The notes under the pieces were generated by a model. That model was given only the letters and a program-made list of their open reading frames with translations. It did not search any database and was not told the origin of the DNA. Below, one piece after another: positions 56,152 to 64,000 of a stretch of DNA of 64,000 bases. Each line of letters opens with the position of its first letter. The first letter of the stretch is position 1. The position numbers were made by a program, and so were the translations under genes. The DNA comes from CAVRQM01 sp963723455 (lineage in GTDB: Bacteria > Pseudomonadota > Alphaproteobacteria > Acetobacterales > Acetobacteraceae), in NCBI GenBank assembly GCA_963723455.1, contig CAVRQM010000001.1, positions 186,001-250,000 of the forward strand. The letters run 5' to 3'.

Positions 56152-58501
56152 CTACTCGGCGACCTCCGGCTCCCGCTCGCTCGCTCCTTCGTCCGGATCG
56201 CTCTCCGGCTTCGGAGCGGCCGACACGGCTGCCTCGACGATGTCGAAGTCCAGCCGTCCGTCCTTCAGCGTCACCTTGACCGAGCCGCCCTTGACCAGCT
56301 TGCCGAACAGCAGCTCCTCAGCCAGCGGCTTCTTGATGTGCTCCTGGATCACCCGGGCCAGCGGCCTCGCGCCATACAGCCGGTCATAGCCGCGCTCGGC
56401 CAGCCATTCCTTCGCGGCAGAACTCAACTCGATGGTCACGTTGCGGTCGGCCAGCTGCGCCTCCAGCTGCATGACGAACTTCTCGACCACGCGGCCGACG
56501 ATCTCCGGAGTCAGGCCAGCAAAGGTGATGACCGCATCGAGCCGGTTGCGGAACTCCGGGGTGAACATCCGCTTGATCGCCTCGTCGTCCTCGCCTTCAC
56601 GCGACCTCGCGGCCGAAGCCGATCGCCTCCTTGGCCATGTCCGACGCGCCGGCGTTCGTCGTCATGATCAGGATGACGTTGCGGAAATCGACGGTCTTGC
56701 CGTTGTGGTCGGTCAGCTTGCCGTGGTCCATGACCTGCAAAAGGATGTTGAACAGGTCGGGATGCGCCTTCTCGATCTCGTCCAGCAGCAGCACCGTGTG
56801 CGGATGCTGGTCGATGGCGTCGGTCAGCAGGCCGCCCTGGTCGAAGCCCACATAGCCGGGCGGCGCGCCGATCAGGCGGGAGATGGAGTGGCGCTCCATG
56901 TATTCGCTCATGTCGAAGCGGGTCAGTTCGATGCCCAGCGTGCTGGCGAGCTGGCGCGCCACCTCGGTCTTGCCTACGCCGGTCGGGCCGCTGAACAGGT
57001 AGTTGCCGATCGGCTTCTCCTGGTCGCGCAGCCCGGCGCGCGACAGCTTGATCGCCGCCGACAGCGCCTCAATCGCCGCGTCCTGGCCGAACACCATGGA
57101 CTTCAGGTCGCGTTCCAGGTTGCGCAGCGTCTCCTTGTCATCGGCCGACACGCTCTTGGGCGGGATGCGGGCGATCTTGGCCACCATCTCCTCGACGTCG
57201 CGCAAAGTGACGGTCTTGCGGCGCTTGTGCTCGGGTTGCAGCATCCGGCTGGCGCCGACCTCGTCGATCACGTCGATCGCCTTGTCCGGTAGCTTGCGGT
57301 CATGAATGTACTTGGCCGACAGCTCCACTGCGCCACGGATCGCCTCGTCCGTATAGCGCACCTTGTGGTGCTTCTCGTAGTTCGTCTTGAGCCCGCGCAG
57401 GATCTTCACCGCGTCCTCGGCCGACGGCTCGTTCACGTCGATCTTCTGGAACCGGCGCACCAGGGCGCGGTCCTTCTCGAAGTAGTTGCGGAACTCCTTG
57501 TAGGTGGTGCTGCCGATGCAGCGCAGCGTGCCCTGCGCCAGGGCCGGCTTGAGCAGATTGGACGCATCCATCGCGCCGCCGCTGGTGGCGCCGGCGCCGA
57601 TCACCGTATGGATCTCGTCGATGAACAGCACAGCGTTGGGCTGCGCCTCCAACTCGGTCACGACTGCCTTCAGCCGCTCCTCGAAGTCGCCGCGGTAGCG
57701 GGTGCCGGCCAGCAGCGCGCCCATGTCGAGCGCATAGATCGTGCTTTTTGCCAGCACCTCCGGCACGTCGCCCTCGACGATGCGCTTGGCCAGGCCCTCG
57801 GCGATGGCGGTCTTGCCGACGCCGGGATCGCCCACATACAGCGGGTTGTTCTTCGTGCGGCGGCACAGGATCTGGATGGTCCGCTCAATCTCGCTCTCGC
57901 GGCCGATCAACGGGTCGATCTTGCCGGTCTGCGCCTTTTTGTTGAGGTTCACGCAATAGTTGCTGAGCGCGTCCTGGCCGCGCCTGGCCGGCTTTTCGTC
58001 GCGCTCGCCATCGTCCTTGCCTTCGCTGCTGGCCGAACCCTGCGCCGGCCGCGACTGGCCGCGGCCGGGGGCCTTGGCGATGCCGTGGCTGATGAAGTTG
58101 ACCGCATCGAGTTGGGTCATGTCCTGGGTCTGCAGGAAATAGACCGCGTGGCTCTCCCGCTCGCTGAACAAAGCCACCAGGACATTGGCCCCGGTCACCT
58201 CGTCGCGGCCGGAGCTTTGCACGTGGATCGCCGCGCGCTGCACGACGCGCTGAAAGCCAGCGGTGGGCTTGGGGTCGCCGGGGCGGTCAGTGGCCAGCCC
58301 GGCCAGGTCCTTGTCGAGAAACTCGACCAGTTCGCTGCGCAGCTTGTCGAGATCGACGCCGCAGGCGCGCAGCACGGTGGCGGCATCGCTGTCATCCAGA
58401 AGGCCAAGCAGCAGGTGCTCAAGCGTCGCGTATTCATGGCGGCGCTCGCTGGCCATGCCGAGCGAGCGATGCAGCGTCTGTTCGAGATTCCGGGACAGCA
58501 T
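56152..58501 (-). pseudogene. clpA: ATP-dependent Clp protease ATP-binding subunit ClpA, one frame break
   Basis: This double-AAA+ unfoldase feeds ClpP. The N-domain (MLSRNLEQTLHRSLGMASER) is followed by AAA1 with Walker A GDPGVGKT, AAA2 with Walker A GPTGVGKTEVARQLA, and the C-terminal region (RLYGARPLARVIQEHIKKPL). The frame breaks at about 56600, after GFGREVA, and resumes as REGEDDEAIKRMFTPEFRN. One extra base explains it, giving 782 aa, the normal size. The ClpS gene is upstream on the same strand. Confidence 0.93.
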
Positions 58502-58843
58502 GGTCGAGACGCTCCTCAGTTCAGGCCGACATCCCATCCGGGACCGGCGCCGCGCCACCGGCATCCATCAGGCTAGGCTCGGGCTGGCAGGCCACGCTCT
58601 ATCGGGCCAGGTCCATCGGGCTCGCATGCCCGTGTTCAGGACCCGGCTAGTCAATGCACAATAGCCACTTGGTCAGGCCAGAGCCGCAGGCAAGTGGACG
58701 GTCCGAGGCGCCTCCGGCTTCGCCTTCCGCCGCGGCAAGTGTGTGGCCAAAACGCGCCGCGGCGCATCAGATTTCTGCACCTGCAAAACTTAAATCTGGA
58801 CCATGCTCCGCCCACCCGGCCGGTTGGCCGGGATCAAGCCCGC
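58502..58843. other. Intergenic region between clpS and clpA
   Basis: These 342 bases hold no convincing gene. Apart from the hairpin at 58815-58832 I see only GC-rich unstructured sequence and a short A/T-richer patch near 58768-58798. A separate clpA promoter is expected here, but I cannot point to a convincing -35/-10 pair. Confidence 0.5.
58815..58832 (-). terminator. Hairpin just after clpS
   Basis: CCCGGCC and GGCCGGG form a perfect 7-base stem around a 4-base loop, 12 bases after the clpS stop. No T-run follows, so it may be a Rho-independent-like pause or an mRNA-stabilising stem. Confidence 0.45.
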
Positions 58844-59188
58844 TCAGTCCTTCTCGATCGTGCATTGCAACGGGTGCTGGTTCTGCCGCGCCAGGTCCAT
58901 GACCTGCGTGACCTTGGTTTCGGCAACCTCATAGGTGAAGACGCCGCACACGCCGACGCCGCGACGATGGACGTGCAGCATGATGCGCGTCGCCTCCTCC
59001 CGCGACTTCTGAAAGAACCGCTCAAGGACATGCACCACGAACTCCATCGGGGTGTAGTCGTCGTTGAGCATCAACACCTTGTACATCGCGGGCTTGCGCG
59101 TCTTTGGCCGGGCCTTGACGACGACCCCGGTGCCCGGGCCGTCGCCGCCGCCCTCGCGACCGGAATTGTCGTTGCGACGCGCGGTCAT
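58844..59188 (-). CDS. clpS: ATP-dependent Clp protease adaptor ClpS
   Basis: This 114-aa N-recognin adaptor delivers N-degron substrates to ClpA. The core reads MYKVLMLNDDYTPMEFVVHV with the conserved NDDYTPMEFV substrate pocket, then FFQKSREEATRIMLHVHRRG and the ClpA-binding QNQHPLQC region. The 30-residue N-terminal extension is polar and Gly-rich, as expected for the flexible arm. The start MTARRNDNSG was chosen; longer readings to 59371 are basic and unconserved. Confidence 0.93.
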   Translation of the reverse strand: MTARRNDNSGREGGGDGPGTGVVVKARPKTRKPAMYKVLMLNDDYTPMEFVVHVLERFFQKSREEATRIMLHVHRRGVGVCGVFTYEVAETKVTQVMDLARQNQHPLQCTIEKD

Positions 59189-59546
59189 GCCCGTGGCCTG
59201 AAATCCTGCGTGATCGGAGTCGCGTCGCCAAAGCCGGATGGTCATTGCCGCTCGCATCATTGCTCGGGTGTGGCCGTTGCGGGCCGAGCTGGCGCCGCGC
59301 GGAACATCGTGCCCCCGAGGCACACTACCGGACGCCGCCCGCCCCCGTGAAGAGCGGCGCGCGGCAATCACTCAGGATGGGAGACGGCAAGGCGGTCCGC
59401 AAGTCCCGGGCGCGGATCCGCGATCGGCCGCGGCGGAGCGAGCCGCGCGGCGAAGGCTCGCGGCGGGCGGCAACGGGCCGCCCGCCGGTCCTGTGCAGAA
59501 GGTCCGGGCGGGCGCCGACAGGCCGCCCGCCGTCGTGTGCAGCAGG

Positions 59547-60299
59547 TCAGGCCGTGCGGCCGAAGCGTTCCGCCGCCGCGCTCAGGCGGGCGGTGATCGG
59601 GGCCATGGTCTGCTCGGTCAGCTTCAGCGAAGCGTCCGTCAGCTTGCCGCCTTCGGCCACTGCCTTCTCGATCGAGGTCCGGGCGAGCGTTGAATGCAAC
59701 TCGACCGCCTCGCGCAGAGACTTCACCGACGTCATCGCCTTGACGGTGCCGACCGTCTCATCGAATTGCGCCTGGGCGGTGGCCGCCCACTGCCGGCCGA
59801 GATCCTGCAGGCCAGCGGCCCAAATCTGGCCAGACTTCACCAGCGCCTCGAAATTGCCCTGTTGGAAGGACATCATCTCTTCTGCGGTCGTCATCACTCT
59901 CTCCATGCTGTTCATCTGTTCAGGCAAGGCTAGGGTCGGGTCGATCGACGAGGGGGCAGGCGAGTCCGCAGCGACCGGGACAGACAAGACGGCCGCAGGC
60001 TCAGGCGCCCGCGTCAGCGGCGCTGCGTTTTCAGCGTCGGACTCAGCGGCCGCGACGTCAGCAGCGGCCGCAATCGGCCGCCGCGCGGTCCTGGCGGCGG
60101 TGGCCGGAGCCAGGCTGGCCTCGGTCGCGGCCTTTGCGGCGTCAGTCACCGTATCCATGGTGACCACCGAAGCCGGATCCGCGAACGGCGTGACCGCCGG
60201 ACTCCCAGTGGTCGTACCGACGAACCTGGCCGCCCGCTGGTCTTTGCGGGAGGTGTCTTTCTGGGGCATCTCGATCTCCGGCGAGTCCTGGTCCGACAT
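59547..60299 (-). CDS. Phasin family protein
   Basis: This 250-aa protein has a Pro/Ala-rich N-terminal half (residues 1-125) and a C-terminal phasin domain of amphipathic helices (MTTAEEMMSFQQGNFEALVK, GLQDLGRQWAATAQAQFDET and SLKLTEQTMAPITARLSAAA). Phasins coat polyhydroxyalkanoate granules. The start at MSDQDSPEIEMPQ was chosen because upstream codons are Arg/Cys-rich and unconserved. Two TGCA-core palindromes lie just upstream. No pha synthase gene is in the window. Confidence 0.9.
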   Translation of the reverse strand: MSDQDSPEIEMPQKDTSRKDQRAARFVGTTTGSPAVTPFADPASVVTMDTVTDAAKAATEASLAPATAARTARRPIAAAADVAAAESDAENAAPLTRAPEPAAVLSVPVAADSPAPSSIDPTLALPEQMNSMERVMTTAEEMMSFQQGNFEALVKSGQIWAAGLQDLGRQWAATAQAQFDETVGTVKAMTSVKSLREAVELHSTLARTSIEKAVAEGGKLTDASLKLTEQTMAPITARLSAAAERFGRTA

Positions 60300-60313
60300 G
60301 GCGTCCCACTCTC

Positions 60314-60328
60314 TGCTGCACTGCAACA
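60314..60328. promoter_or_regulatory. TGCA-core imperfect palindrome upstream of the phasin gene
   Basis: TGCTGCACTGCAACA has its two arms matching at 12 of 15 positions and centres on repeated TGCA, 15 bases upstream of the phasin start. PhaR-type repressors of phasin genes bind TGC/GCA-rich palindromes, so this is a candidate operator. Confidence 0.45.
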
Positions 60329-60369
60329 AGGGCGAAATAGGCAGGCCGCAGCAGCGATGCAAGCATTTT

Positions 60370-60384
60370 TTGTGCATTGCACAA
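60370..60384. promoter_or_regulatory. Perfect 15-base palindrome TTGTGCATTGCACAA
   Basis: TTGTGCA and TGCACAA flank a single T. It lies 41 bases beyond the first TGCA-core site, in the shared region between the divergent phasin and carboxypeptidase genes. A regulator dimer site is likely; PhaR is the best guess. Confidence 0.5.
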
Positions 60385-60569
60385 TGACGCAACGGCCAGC
60401 GATGGATGCGGCCCCCGCCCCGGCGCGTCCGCACGGATCCGCCAACTCATGCGAATATCATTTCCTAACAGCCTCACTTTGCGGGCGATTTGCCTGTTTC
60501 GGCTGGACTGGCCCCAGTGGCGCGGTTAGCTTCTGGGGGCTTGGCGGAGCGCGGAGGCGAAGGGCGGGA

Positions 60570-61715
60570 ATGCACGGCGAACGCAAAACGACAGGCACGG
60601 GACGGCGCCTTACCCGATGGCGGCTCGGTGTCCGGGCATTCGGACTGGCGCTGGTGTCGCTGGTCGGGCTGGCGGGAGCGGCGACGGCGCAGATCGGGTC
60701 CAGCCGCTACAGCTCGATGGTGATGGATGCGGCCAGCGGCAACGTGGTCTCCACCGTCAACCCGGACGCGGCGCGCGCTCCGGCGAGCCTGACCAAGCTG
60801 ATGACGCTGTACATGACGTTCGAGGCGCTGCGCGATCGCCGCATCGGCCTTGACGAGTTGGTGCCGGTCAGCGGCCATGCCGCCTCGATGGAACCATCCA
60901 AGCTGGGCCTGCTGCCGGGCACTCGGATCACCGTGCAGCAGGCGATCGAGGGCCTGGTCACCAAATCCGCCAATGACGCGGCCTCGGCGTTGGGAGAGTT
61001 GCTGGGTGGCGGCGACGAAACCCGGTTCGGCCAGATGATGACGCTGCGCGCCCGCGCGCTGGGAATGAGCCGGACAGTGTTCCGCAACGCCTCCGGCCTG
61101 CCCGATCCCGAACAGCTGACGACCGCGCGGGATTTGGCCATGCTGGCGCGACATCTGGTGCAGGATTTCCCGGCGGAATACCACTATTTCAGCATCCCGA
61201 GCTTCGTGTTCCAGGGCCGGGTGATTCCCAATCACGACCACATGCTGCAGAACTATCCCGGCGCGGACGGCATGAAGACCGGCTACACCGTCGCCTCCGG
61301 CTTCAACCTGGTGACCTCGGCGATGCGCGGTGACGTGCGGCTGATCGGCGTGGTGCTCGGCGCCGCCCATCCCGCCGAGCGCGATCAGCACATGGCATTT
61401 CTGCTCGACACGGCGTTCGGGCAAATGGGCGTGCCGGTCGCACCGCAGCGGGTGCCGGCGGGGGTGGCCGGCCGGCTCGGCCTCGTCGCGAGCGCGCAGG
61501 CGTCGACGCTTCCGGCCGCCCATGCCCGGCCGCCGGTGACCCGGGTCGGGCTGCGCCACGCCGCGACGACGCATCACAGTGCGGCATCGGGCCATCACAC
61601 CGCGCGGGCCACCTCGCACAAGCTGGTCGCGCCAAAACCGCGCGGGCACGAGTTAGCGGCGCGGACCGGCTACATGCGCCAGGCGGCGCGCGATACCGGA
61701 GTGCGGGCGCCCTGA
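60570..61715 (+). CDS. D-alanyl-D-alanine carboxypeptidase
   Basis: This 381-aa low-molecular-weight penicillin-binding protein has a signal peptide (LALVSLVGLAGAATAQ) and the serine motifs SLTK (73-76, Ser73 nucleophile), SAN (133-135) and KTG (236-238). It trims the terminal D-Ala of peptidoglycan stem peptides in the periplasm. The C-terminal 90 residues are His/Ala/Arg-rich instead of the usual beta-sandwich. The start is chosen for the GAAGGGCGGGA ribosome-binding site and the signal peptide. Confidence 0.92.
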   Translation: MHGERKTTGTGRRLTRWRLGVRAFGLALVSLVGLAGAATAQIGSSRYSSMVMDAASGNVVSTVNPDAARAPASLTKLMTLYMTFEALRDRRIGLDELVPVSGHAASMEPSKLGLLPGTRITVQQAIEGLVTKSANDAASALGELLGGGDETRFGQMMTLRARALGMSRTVFRNASGLPDPEQLTTARDLAMLARHLVQDFPAEYHYFSIPSFVFQGRVIPNHDHMLQNYPGADGMKTGYTVASGFNLVTSAMRGDVRLIGVVLGAAHPAERDQHMAFLLDTAFGQMGVPVAPQRVPAGVAGRLGLVASAQASTLPAAHARPPVTRVGLRHAATTHHSAASGHHTARATSHKLVAPKPRGHELAARTGYMRQAARDTGVRAP

Positions 61716-61809
61716 TGCGCAGCGTGATCGGCGACCGCCCTTGCACGACCGCGCCCGGTTGCGCATCTTCGGGCCTTAGGCAGCGCTGAAAGGCGCACGG
61801 AGACGCTTG

Positions 61810-62619
61810 ATGGACGGCGGCACGGACGCGCGACGGATCACCCTGTATCGGCCGGAGGATTTCGGCGGCATGCGCGACGCCGGGAAGCTGGCAGCCGAGA
61901 CGCTGGACATGATCACCCCGCATGTCCGCGCCGGCGTGACCACGGGCGACCTGGACCGGCTGTGCCACGACTTCATCGTGGCGCATGGCGCGACGCCCGC
62001 CCCGCTCGGCTATCGCGGCTATCCGAAATCCATCTGCACCTCGATCAACCACGTCGTCTGTCACGGCATCCCCGGCGAGCGGCGACTGGAAGCCGGCGAC
62101 GTGCTGAATATCGACGTCACCGTGGTGCTGGATGGCTGGCACGGCGACAGCAGCCGGATGTACACCGCCGGCGCTCCGTCCACCCGGGCGCGCAACCTGA
62201 TGGACATCACCTATGAGGCACTGCTGCGCGGTGTCGCCGCAGTGCGGCCCGGCGCGACGTTGGGCGATGTCGGTCACGCCATCCAGGCGTTCGTCGAGTT
62301 GAACCGGTTTTCGGTGGTGCGCGATTTCTGCGGCCACGGCATCGGCCGGCGCTTCCACGAGGCCCCCAACGTGCTGCATTTCGGCCGGCGCGGCGAGGGC
62401 CCGGTGCTGCGTCCGGGCATGTTCTTCACCATCGAGCCGATGGTCAATGCCGGCCGGCCGGAGGTGAAGGTGCTGGACGACGGCTGGACCGCCGTCACCC
62501 GCGACCGCAGCCTGTCGGCGCAGTTCGAGCACATGGTCGGCGTGACGCATGACGGGGTCGAGGTGTTCACCCGCTCCCCGGCGGGGCTGGACAAGCCGCC
62601 CTACGCGCTGGCCGCCTGA
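61810..62619 (+). CDS. map: Methionine aminopeptidase
   Basis: This 269-aa type I methionine aminopeptidase removes the initiator Met. The five metal ligands are Asp102, Asp113, His176 (CGHGIGRRFHE), Glu209 (TIEPMVNAG) and Glu240 (AQFEHMVGV). It starts at the ATG of TTGATGG, with GGAGACG upstream. The radC gene follows on the same strand after 83 bases. Confidence 0.95.
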   Translation: MDGGTDARRITLYRPEDFGGMRDAGKLAAETLDMITPHVRAGVTTGDLDRLCHDFIVAHGATPAPLGYRGYPKSICTSINHVVCHGIPGERRLEAGDVLNIDVTVVLDGWHGDSSRMYTAGAPSTRARNLMDITYEALLRGVAAVRPGATLGDVGHAIQAFVELNRFSVVRDFCGHGIGRRFHEAPNVLHFGRRGEGPVLRPGMFFTIEPMVNAGRPEVKVLDDGWTAVTRDRSLSAQFEHMVGVTHDGVEVFTRSPAGLDKPPYALAA

Positions 62620-62702
62620 GCGCCTGCCTCGGGGCCGCTTCACGCCTGATTGACGGCGGATTGGCTTAAGCTCGAACGTCATTGCGTGCCAGTCTGCACG
62701 CG

Positions 62703-63443
62703 ATGTCACGCACACGCGGTCTTTCGGAGCAGGCGCTGCTGATCGATCCGCCGGCCGTCGAGGCTGCGATCGTTGCCGGCGCGGAGGGACATCGGGCGCG
62801 GCTGCGCACGCGTTTGCTGAACGCCGGGCCGGAGGCGCTGGCGGATCACGAGCTGCTGGAAATGATGCTGTTCATCGCCCTGCCCCGGCGCGACACGAAG
62901 CCGATCGCGCGCGCCCTGATCGCCCGGTTCGGCAGCTTCGCGGGCGCCATCTCCGCCTCGCTGCCTGAGTTGCAGGGCATCGAAGGACTGGGCGAGGCCG
63001 GCATCGCGGCGCTGAAGACCGTGCGCGCCGCCGCCCTGCGCCTGGCGCGCGGCGAGTTGGCCGGCCAGCCGGTGCTGTCCAACTGGGACAAGCTCATGGA
63101 ATACCTGAATGCGCAGCTGGCGCGCGAGCGGGTGGAACAGTTCCGCATCCTGTTCCTGGACGCGCGCAACCGCCTGCTGGCCGACGAGGCGCAGGCGCGC
63201 GGCACAGTCAATCACACGCCGGTCTATCCGCGCGAGGTGGTCAAGCGCGCCCTGGAACTGCACGCCACCGCGATGATCCTGGTGCACAACCACCCGAGCG
63301 GCGACCCCACGCCGTCGCGCGCCGATCTGGAGATGACGCAGGAGATCCAGATGGCCGCCCGCGCGCTGTCGATCGTGCTGCACGACCATGTTGTGGTCGG
63401 AAACGGGCGCTGGCTGAGCTTCCGCAAGGAAGGCCTGCTGTAG
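62703..63443 (+). CDS. radC: RadC-family JAB domain protein
   Basis: This 246-aa protein has an N-terminal helix-hairpin-helix region (LPELQGIEGLGEAGIAALK) and a C-terminal JAB/MPN-type domain with His195, His197 and Asp208 in HNHPSGDPTPSRAD. The biochemical role of RadC is unsettled; a DNA-repair role was withdrawn for E. coli. An alternative start seven codons upstream is possible. Confidence 0.93.
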   Translation: MSRTRGLSEQALLIDPPAVEAAIVAGAEGHRARLRTRLLNAGPEALADHELLEMMLFIALPRRDTKPIARALIARFGSFAGAISASLPELQGIEGLGEAGIAALKTVRAAALRLARGELAGQPVLSNWDKLMEYLNAQLARERVEQFRILFLDARNRLLADEAQARGTVNHTPVYPREVVKRALELHATAMILVHNHPSGDPTPSRADLEMTQEIQMAARALSIVLHDHVVVGNGRWLSFRKEGLL

Positions 63444-63449
63444 AACCCG

Positions 63450-64000
63450 TCAGGGCCGCGGAAACCGCGCCATCGCCTCGATGTCGTCCAGCTTCATGTG
63501 GCTGCGCACGTACATACGGCTGGCGTCGCGCGGCGGCTGCCAGTCCCACGACGCGGGCTGCCCGGTGGCCAAGGCGCGGGCCACCAGCGCGCGGCGGCGC
63601 TGGCTCGCCAGCACCTCCTCATGCAGCGCGTCGATGTCCCAGCGCTGCACCACTTCGGCCTCGTAGCTTAGCACCAGCTCCGGCTGTTCGGCGGCGAGGT
63701 TGCGCTGCTCGTCCGGGTCGGCCGACAGATCGAACAACTGGTCCGGATCCGACGGCGTGTGGATGTATTTCTCCGCCCCGCGCCGGATCATCACCATCGG
63801 CGCGACCACGCCCTCGGCCAGATATTCGCCGATCACCTCGTCATGCCCGCCGCTGCGCTGCAGATGCGCCAGCAGCGAGCGGCCGTCGAGCGGGGTGGCA
63901 TAGTCCGGCTCGGCGCCGTCGCCGGCGATCGCCGCCAGGGTGGGCAGCAGATCGACGCTGGAGACGCATTCCGCAACCGCCCCGGACGGGAACCGGCCCG
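63450..64000 (-). CDS. betC: Choline-sulfatase, C-terminal part (runs off the window)
   Basis: The 183 visible residues form the C-terminal part of a choline-sulfatase: SSVDLLPTLAAIAGDGAEPD, DGRSLLAHLQ, KYIHTPSDPDQLFDLSADPD and the tail SWDWQPPRDASRMYVRSH, followed by MKLDDIEAMARFP. The catalytic formylglycine motif lies outside. The enzyme releases choline from choline-O-sulfate for osmoprotection or sulfur use. The frame is open to the edge with no break. Confidence 0.85.
   Translation of the reverse strand, partial: GRFPSGAVAECVSSVDLLPTLAAIAGDGAEPDYATPLDGRSLLAHLQRSGGHDEVIGEYLAEGVVAPMVMIRRGAEKYIHTPSDPDQLFDLSADPDEQRNLAAEQPELVLSYEAEVVQRWDIDALHEEVLASQRRRALVARALATGQPASWDWQPPRDASRMYVRSHMKLDDIEAMARFPRP

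Overview
The window is about 68-70% GC and gene-dense, with alphaproteobacterial gene content: a phasin, ClpS/ClpA, an ELM1-like protein, a UgpC-type ATPase and an rpmI-rplT-pheS-pheT block. Family-level similarity of the proteins suggests Rhodospirillales, most likely an Acetobacteraceae-type organism. That placement is inference and was not tested against a database. I see no phage, insertion sequence, CRISPR array or origin. The window is chromosomal core plus catabolic operons.

Layout. 1-9055 is a fatty-acid degradation locus: a DmdC/FadE-like acyl-CoA dehydrogenase, a FadJ/FadN-type hydratase-dehydrogenase, a thiolase and a MerR regulator on the minus strand, then a PaaI-type thioesterase, a FadL-type porin and a FadD-type ligase on the plus strand. 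9073-13404 holds small envelope proteins, a GMC oxidoreductase and a set made of a 57-aa membrane protein, a CopC-like protein and a DUF4239 protein. 13560-18350 has a hydantoinase/dihydropyrimidinase, a polytopic membrane protein and the pseudouridine pair psuG-psuK. 18984-25585 looks like one catabolic operon: putA, hpxX, hpxY, hpxZ, dgoK and dgoA (proline, oxalurate or related amides, 2-keto-3-deoxy-galactonate), followed by a secreted lactonase. 27504-29707 has an orphan UgpC-type ATPase and an Ldh2-type dehydrogenase. 29739-31206 is a Phd antitoxin with a broken PIN toxin and a translationally coupled EcsC protein. 31650-41353 has a chemoreceptor and a four-gene minus-strand operon: a DAO-type oxidoreductase, a transglutaminase-DUF2126 protein, an ATP-grasp/alpha-E protein and a second transglutaminase. 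41460-52287 is mostly housekeeping (pyrE, an aminotransferase, tRNA-Ser, lepA, pheT, pheS, rplT, rpmI). 52458-56088 has a lipoprotein, a decayed molybdopterin-domain gene, an Fsr-like exporter and moeA. 56152-63443 has clpA, clpS, a phasin, a D,D-carboxypeptidase, map and radC. The window ends inside a choline-sulfatase gene.

Two things stand out. First, eleven genes carry one or more frame breaks and one carries an in-frame stop. Most breaks are single-base indels in or next to G/C runs, and they include lepA and clpA. This looks more like consensus error than gene decay, so the frames should be checked before any gene is called dead. Second, the four-gene ATP-grasp/alpha-E/transglutaminase operon is the best candidate for a poorly characterised system: its enzyme families are recognisable but its substrate and product are unknown.
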